Shown here piece by piece: positions 27,907-36,049 of a stretch of 42,782 bases of DNA (the first letter of the stretch is position 1; every line of letters begins with the position of its first letter). The notes under the pieces are model-generated. The model ran no database searches. It was given only the letters and a program-made list of their open reading frames with translations, and was not told where the DNA came from. The position numbers were made by a program, and so were the translations under genes. The stretch comes from Candidatus Schekmanbacteria bacterium (lineage in GTDB: Bacteria > CSSED10-310 > JACPHN01): assembly GCA_016188575.1 (NCBI GenBank), contig JACPHN010000037.1, positions 1 to 42,782 of the forward strand. The letters run 5' to 3'.

Positions 27907-29652
27907 ATGACCAGCATGCGCGGACACGCATTCGCCCATCTCCTCGAGCGCTTGAGGCACGACCAGCGCGGAGTCGCGCTGTTGCTCACGCTCATGGTGC
28001 TGACCATCGTGCTCATCGGCGCGATGGCGCTGACTCTGAATTCGATGACGGAAAGTACCGTCGTGATGGCCACGGATGCCTCGGAGGGCGCGTTGAACGC
28101 CGCCCAGAGCGGCATCGCCAGCGCCCTGAGCTGGATCAACAACACGCCGAGCGGCGTGGTTTCCGGCACCGAGCCGGTAGACGTGACGGACGAGGTCAAC
28201 GATTTCATTGGAATTCAGAACGACGATGAGTCGCACGGTGGAGCATACCCGCAGAGCCTCTTCTCGGTAGTCGTCGACCCGCGCAACGCCAACCAGAACA
28301 GCTCGTCAAAGTACTACCTCATTCGCTCGACCGGAAAATACACGTCCGCTCCCGGCAAGACCTCGCTTCGCCAGCTCGAAGCGGTGGTCGAGCAGCTCAA
28401 CTTCGCCGGCTACTCGTATTTTACGACGTACGAGCTTTCCTCCCTGGGCGGCACGATCTGGATCATCGAGCGCGACAGCTTCGACGGTCCGGTGCATACA
28501 AACGACCAGTTCCACATCAAGTCGACTGCTACCGGGCCGATTTTCAGTACCCGCGCCAAGGTGACCTCCGTCGCCACGGACTACGTCAAGTACAGCCCGA
28601 GTCAGCCGGCAGTCCAGTTCAACGGCGGCTATGAGTTCGGCGTGGAGCCGATCCCGTTGCCGGAGAACACCGCGAAGCTCAACGCGTACGCGTCGGGCGG
28701 CATTCTCCTGACTGGCGACACGTACCTCACGTTCTACGTCGACCCGACAGGGCCCGATCCCGTGCCGATGGTCATGATCGAGAATCGGGACTTTTCCACC
28801 AAGCCGCAGTGCACCGACCGCGTTACCGTGGCCGGAGCGGTTCCTCCGCTGTTACCCGGTACCAACTTCATCTGCCGCTGGCCGCTGCTGGATCCGTGGC
28901 GCCATGACAGCTCCACGCAGGGGGCACCTGGGACTGCGAATGGCATCATCGCCGTGCAGAACGGCAGCTTGCGGGTGTCCACGCATCTCTTCTACCCGAG
29001 CGGCCCCGATCCGCGCGACGCGACGTGGTGGGGAACCTGCCCCAACGGCAGCGGCACGACTGGACCTGGTTGCTGGGACACGGTAGGGGGCAACGGCAGC
29101 AACGTTTGCCCGTGTAACAATCTTGTGACGACCCCCTCTACCCCCGACCTGGTTCCCGGCTTGCTCGGGCAGGTCACGCTGGCGTCGGACCAGTCCATCT
29201 ACATCGATAACGACGTCACGTACTATGACGCGCCGCCGGCGGGAACCTCGGTTCTCGGCATGGTGGCGTCCCAAAACATCCTGTTTACGGACAACGAGAC
29301 GACCACTGCGCCGGCGGGCGGCAACGACACCTTGACGGTCCAGGCGGTACTGATGGCGCTCGAAACGTCGATTCAGGCGCACAACTGGGCGGCTCGGGGG
29401 ACGGGAATCCTGAATCTGCTCGGCGGGCTGATTCAAGAGCGACGCGGGATCGTCGGGACGTTCTCGGGAAGCACGGTGGTGTCGGGCTTCGTCAAGAATT
29501 ATCAGTACGACGCGCGACTCGCCAACACGCCCCCGCCGTATTTCCCGACCACCGGCATCTACACGTTCATGAACGTTCGGGAACGCGAGATGCCGCTGTT
29601 GATCGACAACGGCGACGGTACGTACGCCGACATTCTCGTCGACTCTTTCTGA
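27907..29652 (+). CDS. PilX-like pilus assembly protein, 581 residues
   Basis: The N-terminus (RLRHDQRGVALLLTLMVLTIVLIG) is the PilX pattern: basic, QRG, then a hydrophobic helix without Glu at position 5. The extra ~520 residues form a large exported domain rich in Gly, Thr, Asn and Tyr. The segment IERDSFDGPVHTNDQFHIK resembles the uncharacterised DUF4900-type domain often fused to such N-termini. Six or more Cys between about 310 and 420 could make disulfides. AGGAGG stands 7 nt before the ATG, 16 nt after the PilW-like stop. It probably acts in the minor-pilin tip complex, and adhesive function is only inferred. Confidence 0.82.
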   Translation: MTSMRGHAFAHLLERLRHDQRGVALLLTLMVLTIVLIGAMALTLNSMTESTVVMATDASEGALNAAQSGIASALSWINNTPSGVVSGTEPVDVTDEVNDFIGIQNDDESHGGAYPQSLFSVVVDPRNANQNSSSKYYLIRSTGKYTSAPGKTSLRQLEAVVEQLNFAGYSYFTTYELSSLGGTIWIIERDSFDGPVHTNDQFHIKSTATGPIFSTRAKVTSVATDYVKYSPSQPAVQFNGGYEFGVEPIPLPENTAKLNAYASGGILLTGDTYLTFYVDPTGPDPVPMVMIENRDFSTKPQCTDRVTVAGAVPPLLPGTNFICRWPLLDPWRHDSSTQGAPGTANGIIAVQNGSLRVSTHLFYPSGPDPRDATWWGTCPNGSGTTGPGCWDTVGGNGSNVCPCNNLVTTPSTPDLVPGLLGQVTLASDQSIYIDNDVTYYDAPPAGTSVLGMVASQNILFTDNETTTAPAGGNDTLTVQAVLMALETSIQAHNWAARGTGILNLLGGLIQERRGIVGTFSGSTVVSGFVKNYQYDARLANTPPPYFPTTGIYTFMNVREREMPLLIDNGDGTYADILVDSF

Positions 29653-29705
29653 GCCCAGGGCCAGAGCGCGCCACGGGGATACTGAGCTCCGCTGGGGGGG
29701 TACAG

Positions 29706-30407
29706 ATGGACCTTGCAAAGGAAGCGAAAGAGGCTCTGGAGTCCGGCGACGCCCTGCGCGCGTACCGCCTGATGAAGTGGCTCGAGAAGAGCAAGGGTGA
29801 GCTCGGCGAGGACGGCGAGGCGCACGGTGGCAATGGTCAGGACCTGCGGTCCGCGCTGGATGAGCTGCCACCGCCGGAAGGGAGCGAGCCACGGCGATCC
29901 GGCCGCGGCTCCTCCGGGCGGATACCGGTGGTCACGGCCGACGAAGGTGGACCGCAGGCGCGATTGGACGCCGCCGAGGAAGAGACGCAGCCCCGAGGCC
30001 ATGGGAAGGCAGCGGAAAAGGCGAGGAAGGGAAAGGCGGCGGCCGGCAAGCAGCGCCAGATGGTTGGCCCCGTAGAGATCCTGCTGTTTCTGGGGGCGCT
30101 TGTGCTCCTCGGAGTCTGGGTGCTCCTGCCGGAGGAGCAAGCGCCACAGGCGCCCGTGTTTGCGCCTCCGATCGTGCGCCCCGAGGCGCGGATAGACCCT
30201 GTCGGAGCCGATGGGAAACCGATCGCGGGGCCAGGAAGCAGTGCTGGGGAAAACGCCCCACCATCCACGTTCAACCTCCGGCATCCTGCGCGCACGGCCG
30301 ACTCGTTCGCGGAGGAGGACGAAACGCTCGGCGCTCCCAGCGAAGAAGAAGAGGCGGCGACGAGCGAGCCGACGGTGCCGCTAGCCGAGCCCGCCGAGGA
30401 AATGTAG
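29706..30407 (+). CDS. Single-pass membrane protein at the end of the prepilin operon, unknown function
   Basis: A 233-residue unrecognised protein. A helical N-terminus (MDLAKEAKEALESGDALRAYRLMKWLEKS) reads like one TPR-type hairpin. Then comes a charged, disordered linker, one transmembrane helix at about 119-138 (VGPVEILLFLGALVLLGVWVLL) and an acidic Pro-rich periplasmic tail. A G-rich run lies just upstream of the ATG. It starts 53 nt after the PilX-like stop and precedes a large hairpin, so it probably closes the operon. It may tether pilus components, but nothing in the sequence proves this. Confidence 0.7.
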   Translation: MDLAKEAKEALESGDALRAYRLMKWLEKSKGELGEDGEAHGGNGQDLRSALDELPPPEGSEPRRSGRGSSGRIPVVTADEGGPQARLDAAEEETQPRGHGKAAEKARKGKAAAGKQRQMVGPVEILLFLGALVLLGVWVLLPEEQAPQAPVFAPPIVRPEARIDPVGADGKPIAGPGSSAGENAPPSTFNLRHPARTADSFAEEDETLGAPSEEEEAATSEPTVPLAEPAEEM

Positions 30408-30500
30408 GCGGGGCTGTTGCGGCGTTGAGGCATGGCGGAAAAGCGCCACACCCACTCTCGCAGGTATTCTGAAGGGCCAAAGCAGCCCACACCTCTCCCT

Positions 30501-30518
30501 CACCCCGCTCGCGGGGTG
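30501..30518. repeat. GC-rich palindrome CACCCCG / CGGGGTG
   Basis: A perfect 7-bp inverted repeat with a 4-nt spacer, flanked by CCTCTCCCT and a G-run. It belongs to the same dispersed family as 1019-1038 and 30577-30600. Confidence 0.5.
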
Positions 30519-30576
30519 CGGGTCACGGCGGGGGGAAAGTGCAGCGCGCTCACTCTTTCTGTCCCCCAACGCGCTG

Positions 30577-30600
30577 CCTCCTACCGCTTGCGGGGGGAGG
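30577..30600. repeat. GC-rich palindrome CCTCCTACCGC / GCGGGGGGAGG
   Basis: An imperfect inverted repeat around a TT centre, resembling the internal palindrome of MITE copy B. It is the second such copy in this intergenic region. Confidence 0.45.
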
Positions 30601-30625
30601 AGCACGATCGCGCCTATCGCCGCCT

Positions 30626-30669
30626 GGCGGAATAGCGCCAGAGCGGCGCCGATCTGGCGCTATTCCGCC
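30626..30669. repeat. Perfect 17-bp inverted repeat with a 10-nt loop
   Basis: Arm GGCGGAATAGCGCCAGA at 30626-30642 is repeated exactly in reverse complement at 30653-30669. No T-run follows on either strand, so it is not a classic terminator, though the transcript would form a very stable hairpin downstream of the prepilin operon. It could be a repeat-element end pair, an RNA-stabilising hairpin or a protein-binding site. Confidence 0.75.
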
Positions 30670-30817
30670 GCCGAGAGCGGCTTGTGCGCTACCCGGCGCC
30701 TGGAAAAATCCGCTTGGCGACGCCATTCCTCACGCCTCTTGCCGCCGCGGACCCGGCATTGATCTGGCCCCGTTCTTGCAACTCCATGAAAGTGGTCCCA
30801 CTGGATGGAGGTGCTTG

Positions 30818-31951
30818 ATGACGCTCGCAAACCTGCTCCTGGCTTCCCGACTCAAGATCGCCGCTGCCGCGGCGGCGCTCGCGATGGCGCTTGGCGCTTC
30901 AACCGCCGCCTTTGCCACCGTCCCGTGCATTGCCTTCGTGCACGGCCACCGTGCCGATTCTTCGCTGACCACCGATAGCGCCTGGTCCGCGGGATCACAG
31001 GCTACCGGCACTACCAATAACTACTGGTACGAGGGCCCGGGGGTTTCCGCCTACAGCGATTCGATGTTCAACTCCGCCACGAATGGCTACGCGGTCAGCT
31101 ATGCGCTCATCAACTACAACAGCCTCAGTTACTACTACTACGACGCCGCCAAGGAAGTTGCCGATAACCTGAACAGCAACTGCCAATCCAACAGTTGGAT
31201 CGTGAGCCACTCCGAGGGTGGCCGGGTAGTCGCCTTCATCATGGGCAACGCCGTCTCGGGAGATCCGTACTACAATTACGGCGGCCACAACTTCGCCGGC
31301 GTCCGCAGCCGCTACAACACCTGGTTCGCCATCGCGGCCCCGCTGGATGGCACCGCCGCCGCCGAATCCCTGTGCGGCAACTCCTCCTGGTCCTGCGACG
31401 CCATGGCGACAGTCTACGAGTGGTTCTCAGACAACACCTGCGACAATGGCACCAAGAGCCTGCAGCACAACTGGGCGCCCCAGTGGGAAAACGGCTCCCG
31501 CGTCAGCACCTACTTGGTCAGCGGTTACGAGGCGATGGTCACCTCCGGCTGTCTCGAGGGCGAGGACGACGGCGTCATCGAGTACGCTTCCAGCTTCTTC
31601 TGCAATGACCATCCGGACGATAGCAACAGCGTTGGCTACGATCGGTTCTGCTCCAGCCTCGAAGACGTCGAGACCGGCACGTTTGACGGCTGCGGCGATA
31701 ACCCGAGCAACAAGTGCAAGGGCAGTCAGAAGCAGCGCACAGGCTACAAGAACTACGATGCAGGACATGAAACGCATAACGACAACCGCAGCCACCTGGA
31801 CCGCGGCGACAACCGGCGCGCTGTTGCTGACGGGTACTGGAGCAGCAGCAGTTGCTATCCCATTACCGATGATTCCTGCGACTTCGGCTGGTCGGGCAGC
31901 GCTGCCAGCGAGATCGGCTGGTTCGTGAGCAACGGATCTACCACGCCGTAA
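30818..31951 (+). CDS. Secreted alpha/beta-hydrolase-like (lipase-like) protein
   Basis: A 377-residue exported protein. The signal peptide is clear (LKIAAAAAALAMALGASTAAFA, cleavage near residue 33). The mature part starts with CIAFVHGHRADSS, an oxyanion-type HG, and has a nucleophile-elbow-like WIVSHSEGGRVVAF with Ser132. EDDGVIEYASS resembles the acid-residue region of lipases, and His residues near the end (GHETHNDNRSHLD) could complete a triad. It is rich in Cys, Tyr, Asn and Ser, as expected of a disulfide-bonded extracellular protein. The elbow is SHSEG rather than GxSxG, so activity should be treated as likely but unproven. GGAGG stands 6 nt before the ATG and a terminator follows. 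Confidence 0.68.
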   Translation: MTLANLLLASRLKIAAAAAALAMALGASTAAFATVPCIAFVHGHRADSSLTTDSAWSAGSQATGTTNNYWYEGPGVSAYSDSMFNSATNGYAVSYALINYNSLSYYYYDAAKEVADNLNSNCQSNSWIVSHSEGGRVVAFIMGNAVSGDPYYNYGGHNFAGVRSRYNTWFAIAAPLDGTAAAESLCGNSSWSCDAMATVYEWFSDNTCDNGTKSLQHNWAPQWENGSRVSTYLVSGYEAMVTSGCLEGEDDGVIEYASSFFCNDHPDDSNSVGYDRFCSSLEDVETGTFDGCGDNPSNKCKGSQKQRTGYKNYDAGHETHNDNRSHLDRGDNRRAVADGYWSSSSCYPITDDSCDFGWSGSAASEIGWFVSNGSTTP

Positions 31952-31987
31952 CCACGGGCGCGAGCAACTCCAGACGGACCACCAGCA

Positions 31988-32028
31988 TGCGGGCGGGCCA
32001 GTGCGAACGGCCCGCCCGCACTGTTTTC
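31988..32028 (+). terminator. Rho-independent terminator after the secreted hydrolase gene
   Basis: A 12-bp perfect stem (arm from 31988 TGCGGGCGGGCC, pairing to 32020) with a 9-nt loop at 32000-32008, followed by CTGTTTT. It lies 36 nt beyond the stop codon at 31951. Confidence 0.75.
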
Positions 32029-32050
32029 CCTGAATACCCCCGACCTCACC

Positions 32051-32066
32051 CCCCCGACGGCGGGGG
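32051..32066. repeat. GC-rich palindrome CCCCCG / CGGGGG
   Basis: An inverted repeat with a 4-nt spacer, followed by AGGGACAGAGGGGG, which resembles the tail of the MITE copy B core. It lies just after the terminator and before the next gene. Confidence 0.45.
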
Positions 32067-32171
32067 AGGGACAGAGGGGGCTGTGGATAGAGGATTCTGC
32101 CCGCCATTGCCGGGTGAGCAGCGCTGGACATAAGCTTGCCGAATCAACCACCCATACGGAGGCTCCCCGCG

Positions 32172-33452
32172 ATGGCTCGACGCCTCGCTCCGCCGCGCCG
32201 GCGGGCGCTCATCACCGCCGCGATCTTCGCCGCCGTCATCGGCGCAACAGTGGCCATCCTCGCCTTGCACATCCGGGCCAACCCCCAGACCCCGGAGCTC
32301 GCCGATCAGGCTCGCCGCGCCGCGCTCCCAGCCGCCAGCCGCGCCCCCGATCCGCCGCCCTCGGACCAGCCCGGCACCGATCCCAGGCGCGCCGGCGCGC
32401 GGTATGGTCGCGTCGACGACGTCTTCAAGCGAGGGCCCCGCGACGTGGCGCAGTTCTACGCACAGCAGGCCGCGGACTATCGGCGGCAGGCGCGCTATCC
32501 CAAGTACAACGAACCCCTCAGCCCGGACGGCACGGATCCGCTCGCCAACGACAACGCCAGAGTGCGCCGCGAAAAATCCGCGGGCGATTCCGAGGGTTTC
32601 GGCCCCGTATTGGTGCTCAACGGCCCGATGTCCAACGTCGTCTTTCCGGGCCCCGTCGTGGTGACCGCATGGGTGCAAGAACAAGATGCCGTGCTCCCCA
32701 TGATCATCCAGGCGGACTTCGACAAGGGACCTCCGAACCCCCTGCCCAAGCAGCGCGTCGCCTTTCGCGACGACGGACGCAACGGCGACGAGGCGGCAAA
32801 CGACAACATCTACACCTGGCAGCTTGCACCACAGACGCCCGAAGAAGCTCGCCGCTGGGACGGCATGCACAACCTCTACGTCACGGCGACCATCACGGAC
32901 GCGGAGCACACCCAGATCTTCTCCTCGATCGGCTGGCAGTACAGCACGCCTGCGGGCGCCAACCTCACGGGAAACTATCGCGACGCGGCGCGGGATGGCA
33001 GTCTGCTGATCGAATCCGAGGTCCGCGTGGACCTTCCGGGGCGGTATCACTTGCAACTGGCGTTGTTTGCCCAGAACGGCACACCACTTGTCTGGGCACA
33101 GAACGAAGCGGTGGCCGCGTTTTCGTCTCCCGGCACCTACTGGATCCCGATCACGGTTTACGGCATCTTGCTTGCGGACAGCAAGATCAGCGGCCCCTAC
33201 GTGGTCAAGCGCATCTGGCTGCGCAACGTCTCGGAGATCCCGGCGCGGGTGACCACGATGTTGGAGAACGTGCATGTCACGCGGCCGTACTCGTGGGAGG
33301 ATTTCACCACTGTGCCTTTCAACGACCCTGTCGACCTGAGCAAGGCGGAGTTCGCGGAGAAAGAGCGTGATGCGATCCTGGCGGAGCTTGGTAGCGAGAC
33401 CGCCAACTACGGTGCGGAGGCGCAACCCAGCCCGGCTGCGGGCGGGCCGTGA
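32172..33452 (+). CDS. Membrane-anchored periplasmic protein with a choice-of-anchor-X-like beta domain
   Basis: A 426-residue protein with a basic N-terminus and one signal-anchor helix (about 11-33, ALITAAIFAAVIGATVAILAL), then a Pro-rich linker and two beta-rich regions. The segment FRDDGRNGDEAANDNIYTW matches the DDGxxGDxxxxDGxYT pattern of choice-of-anchor-X/Ig-like domains. The second half (SLLIESEVRVDLPGRYHLQLALF) looks like another beta-sandwich. No catalytic motif is seen. The ATG at 32172 has GGAGG 9 nt upstream. It heads a run of close or overlapping genes (PPIase, YIP1, NUDIX, orphan), so it is probably an envelope binding or structural protein. Confidence 0.68.
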   Translation: MARRLAPPRRRALITAAIFAAVIGATVAILALHIRANPQTPELADQARRAALPAASRAPDPPPSDQPGTDPRRAGARYGRVDDVFKRGPRDVAQFYAQQAADYRRQARYPKYNEPLSPDGTDPLANDNARVRREKSAGDSEGFGPVLVLNGPMSNVVFPGPVVVTAWVQEQDAVLPMIIQADFDKGPPNPLPKQRVAFRDDGRNGDEAANDNIYTWQLAPQTPEEARRWDGMHNLYVTATITDAEHTQIFSSIGWQYSTPAGANLTGNYRDAARDGSLLIESEVRVDLPGRYHLQLALFAQNGTPLVWAQNEAVAAFSSPGTYWIPITVYGILLADSKISGPYVVKRIWLRNVSEIPARVTTMLENVHVTRPYSWEDFTTVPFNDPVDLSKAEFAEKERDAILAELGSETANYGAEAQPSPAAGGP

Positions 33453-33474
33453 GCGGCGCAAGACCGCGCCGCCG

Positions 33475-33614
33475 CCTGAATCCACCGCCTGTCCGGCTGC
33501 GAGCTGCGCGGAAGGCGCATCACGAAGACCCCCCACCGCACCTCCTCCCGCCTGCGGGGGGAGGGACGGAGGATGGCACTGTCACGCCGACGGCGAACAG
33601 GCGGTGGATCCAGG
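33475..33614 (+). mobile_element. MITE-like inverted-repeat element, copy B
   Basis: A 140-bp element with 17-bp terminal inverted repeats, CCTGAATCCACCGCCTG on the left and CAGGCGGTGGATCCAGG on the right, with one mismatch. It matches the reverse complement of copy A at 8185-8317, most strongly in the first ~60 bp. The centre carries a CCCGC/GCGGG palindrome with a GGGAGGGACGGAGG tail. Flanking tetramers GCCG and GCAG would be a degraded target duplication. It begins 26 bp after the GTG at 33449 and ends 23 bp before the ATG at 33638. Confidence 0.78.
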
Positions 33615-33637
33615 GCAGGGTCACCCGCGCCGCAGGA

Positions 33638-34726
33638 ATGGCCGCGGCGGTCTTCGTGATCCTGCTAGCTTGTCGGCAGCCCGAGGGCAACGAGGATGCA
33701 GCGGCGCCAGGCGCCGTGCCCGCCGCCCGGCGGCCGCCCGCGCCCGCCGCACCTGAGCGCTCCATGCAACTTCCCGTGCACGACCTCGACGCGATTCCCG
33801 TCAGCGCCTATCGCCTGCTTCGATGGATTCGCGAGGTCCCTGCACCGACTCCCCTTCTTCGTGCCGGCGGCACGACGGTCTCCGCCGGTGTGCTGCAGCG
33901 CGCACTCCAGGTATTCGATGAGACCTTCGCGCGTCAGGGGTTTTCGGCCGCGCCGGACGAGCACACCGCGGCTTACGTCAAGTCGCTGCTGGCGGACCGC
34001 ATCCTGCAGGCGACGCTGGCGGACGAAGCGCGGCGGCGGGGGCTTTCCGTCCAGGAGGCGGACCGGCAGGAGCTCGCCTGGCGCCTTTTGACCCAAATCC
34101 GCGGCCAGACGCCCAACCTGGTGCCCCCAAAGGCCGAGCTGCTCGATCGCGCCGCCGAAGCGCTGCTCGCCGACGCGCTGCTCGCCGCCGTCGCCAGCCC
34201 TGGCGAGGACGAGCTGCGTGCCTTTTTCGCTTCCATCAGGCCACCGCTGGAGCTTCGCGATGGCGTGCGGATCAGCGATGTGATCATGCCTGTGCGGCAG
34301 TGGCCCGAGACTACCGAGGCGCAACGTGCTGATGTTGCGGCCGCGGCCAGAGCCCGTGCCGAACGCCTGGCGGCCGCGCTGCGCGCAGGTGCGGCACGCG
34401 GCCTTGCGCCGGCGGCGCGTCCCCCTGACCTGGCCAAAGACGACCTCCTGAAGGTGGGTTGGTTCGACGTCGATCGCATGCCGGCGCCGCTCGCGCGAGC
34501 CTTTCGCAACGCTGAAATGGGCGCTATTCTCGGCCCCATCGAGGACGCGGATGGCTTCCACGTAATCCGCCTTTGGGAGCGTCGCGCCGGAAAGCGACTC
34601 GAGCTCGACGACGCGCGTGAGCTCGCAGCGCGGCGTTGGCGGGACCAGTACCGCGAGCAAACGAGCAAGAAACTGTTTCGAGAGGTCGCTCAGGATGGCC
34701 GAGTCGTGCTCTACGCCCCGCGCTGA
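33638..34726 (+). CDS. PpiC/parvulin-type peptidyl-prolyl isomerase lipoprotein
   Basis: A 362-residue protein (if started at 33638) resembling SurA/PrsA-type foldases. The N-terminus MAAAVFVILLAC is a short lipoprotein signal ending at a lipobox Cys12, then a Pro/Ala linker. A helical SurA-like N-domain (LLADRILQATLADEARRRGLSVQ) precedes a parvulin domain (RISDVIMPVRQWP, KVGWFDVDRMPAPLARAF, AILGPIEDADGFHVIRLWE). It should assist folding of exported proteins. The start is uncertain: the frame is open back to a GTG at 33449 that overlaps the previous stop, but MITE copy B lies between them. Without that element the basic MSGARPRRR would directly precede the hydrophobic signal segment. Confidence 0.78.
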   Translation: MAAAVFVILLACRQPEGNEDAAAPGAVPAARRPPAPAAPERSMQLPVHDLDAIPVSAYRLLRWIREVPAPTPLLRAGGTTVSAGVLQRALQVFDETFARQGFSAAPDEHTAAYVKSLLADRILQATLADEARRRGLSVQEADRQELAWRLLTQIRGQTPNLVPPKAELLDRAAEALLADALLAAVASPGEDELRAFFASIRPPLELRDGVRISDVIMPVRQWPETTEAQRADVAAAARARAERLAAALRAGAARGLAPAARPPDLAKDDLLKVGWFDVDRMPAPLARAFRNAEMGAILGPIEDADGFHVIRLWERRAGKRLELDDARELAARRWRDQYREQTSKKLFREVAQDGRVVLYAPR

Positions 34727-35534
34727 GACGCCCGCTGGCGCCGCCGCGAATGCCGAGCTCCGCAGCGTGCTCATGCCGACGTCTCCTGACGGCCCGCCGG
34801 CCGGGGACCTGTACCGCAACGCCCTGGCGCGGCTTGCGACCATTCTCTTCTTCCCGAGGCAGACGTTTCAGTCGATCCGGTCCCACCCGACGATCGCCGT
34901 CCCCATCGCCGCCTGGGCGCTGGCCGGAGCTCTGCTCAACGTTGTCTCGACTCCGCGTATCGACTGGGATGCCGTAATCCGGGCCAACATCCAGTCTCTT
35001 TCCCTGTCGATGCCCGAGGCGGAGATTCAGAGGCACATCGCCGATGCTTCCCGCTATGGAATCGAGTCTACCGTCATGAGCACTCTCATCTCCATGCCCC
35101 TCGGCTATCTCATCATGGGTGCGGCTTTGTGGGTGGCGCTCGGCTTGCTCGGAAAGCTGACCGATCTCAAGACCGCGGTGTCCGTCATGGTGCACTCGCA
35201 GGCACCCCAGGCCGCGGCGATGTTGCTGTCCATTCCCGTGGTGCTGCGCGTGGACAAGATCGGACCCGAGCTCGTGCGCACGGGATCCTATCTGCCATCG
35301 AACCTCGCAGCCGTATTTGGCACGAGCGCTGGCGGCCCCCTGCTGCAAACACTCTTGACCAGCGTGGATTTGTTCAGCGTCTGGTCGGCCATCCTGCTTG
35401 CGTTCGGTCTCGTCACCGCGATGGGCTTGCGGGCGCGGCAATCGGCGCAAGTCGTGGTGATGCTCTGGGCATCATGGGTGACGGTCAAGGCCTTGCTCAC
35501 CGTCCTCAATCTCCTTGCCGGCGGCCGGGCATGA
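34695..35534 (+). CDS. YIP1-family integral membrane protein
   Basis: A 279-residue polytopic protein. After a ~35-residue soluble start comes RNALARLATILFFPRQTFQSIRSHPTIAVPIAAW, the typical opening of bacterial YIP1-domain proteins (a soluble amphipathic helix before the first membrane helix). About five hydrophobic segments follow, with an external loop of charged residues around WDAVIRANIQSLSLSMPEAEI. Function of bacterial YIP1 proteins is unknown. The ATG at 34695 lies inside the PPIase gene (32-nt overlap) with GAGG 9 nt upstream. Its stop overlaps the NUDIX start by 4 nt. Confidence 0.78.
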   Translation: MAESCSTPRAETPAGAAANAELRSVLMPTSPDGPPAGDLYRNALARLATILFFPRQTFQSIRSHPTIAVPIAAWALAGALLNVVSTPRIDWDAVIRANIQSLSLSMPEAEIQRHIADASRYGIESTVMSTLISMPLGYLIMGAALWVALGLLGKLTDLKTAVSVMVHSQAPQAAAMLLSIPVVLRVDKIGPELVRTGSYLPSNLAAVFGTSAGGPLLQTLLTSVDLFSVWSAILLAFGLVTAMGLRARQSAQVVVMLWASWVTVKALLTVLNLLAGGRA

Positions 35535-36049
35535 CGACGAACGAGCTATTTCCCTTGGTTGACGCCGCAGGAAATGTGGTCGGCAGCGTCGAGCGACGCG
35601 TCGCGCACGCAAACCGGACGCTCCTTCATCCGGTCGTGCACTGCCTGGTGCTGAACCGCCGGGGCCACGTCCTGATGCAGAAGAGAAGCACAACCAAAGA
35701 CATCCAGCCTGGCAAGTGGGATACCTCCGTGGGCGGCCACCTGTGTTACGGTGAAGATGTGCTCGCGGCGTTACGCCGCGAGGCGGCCGAGGAGATCGGT
35801 CTCCGGGTCGATGACCACGGGGTGCGCTTCCTCTACCGCTACATTCAGCGCTCCGAGGTGGAGAGTGAGCTCGTCTCCACGTTCTTTTGCTGCGCCGAAG
35901 GGCCATTTGTGCCGCAGGCGTCGGAGATCGACGCAGTGCGGTTTTGGACGCCCGAGGAGATCTCCGAGCATCTCGGGAGCGGCCTTTTCACGCCGAATTT
36001 CGAGGATGAGTGGGCGAGGTATCGCCGCTATTGCGAGGATGGAGCGTGA
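35531..36049 (+). CDS. NUDIX hydrolase
   Basis: A 172-residue cytoplasmic protein with a complete Nudix box at about 69-91: GHLCYGEDVLAALRREAAEE followed by IGL, matching G-x5-E-x7-REUxEExGU. The N-terminus (FPLVDAAGNVVGSVERRVAH) and HPVVHCLVLNRRGHVLMQKRS resemble the YfcD/isopentenyl-diphosphate-isomerase-like subgroup, which hydrolyses nucleoside or prenyl diphosphates. Substrate is not determinable. The ATG overlaps the YIP1 stop (ATGA), and the stop overlaps the next GTG (GTGA). Confidence 0.88.
   Translation: MTTNELFPLVDAAGNVVGSVERRVAHANRTLLHPVVHCLVLNRRGHVLMQKRSTTKDIQPGKWDTSVGGHLCYGEDVLAALRREAAEEIGLRVDDHGVRFLYRYIQRSEVESELVSTFFCCAEGPFVPQASEIDAVRFWTPEEISEHLGSGLFTPNFEDEWARYRRYCEDGA

Larger units (their letters stand above)
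30408..30817. other. 410-bp intergenic region rich in palindromes
   Basis: No supported gene. A long frame that starts at 30539 and runs into the next gene is only an upstream extension without a ribosome site. The region holds two GC-rich palindromes (30501, 30577) and a 17-bp perfect inverted repeat (30626-30669). It separates the prepilin operon from the secreted hydrolase gene, whose promoter should lie in its last 150 bp; I see no convincing hexamers there. Confidence 0.55.
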
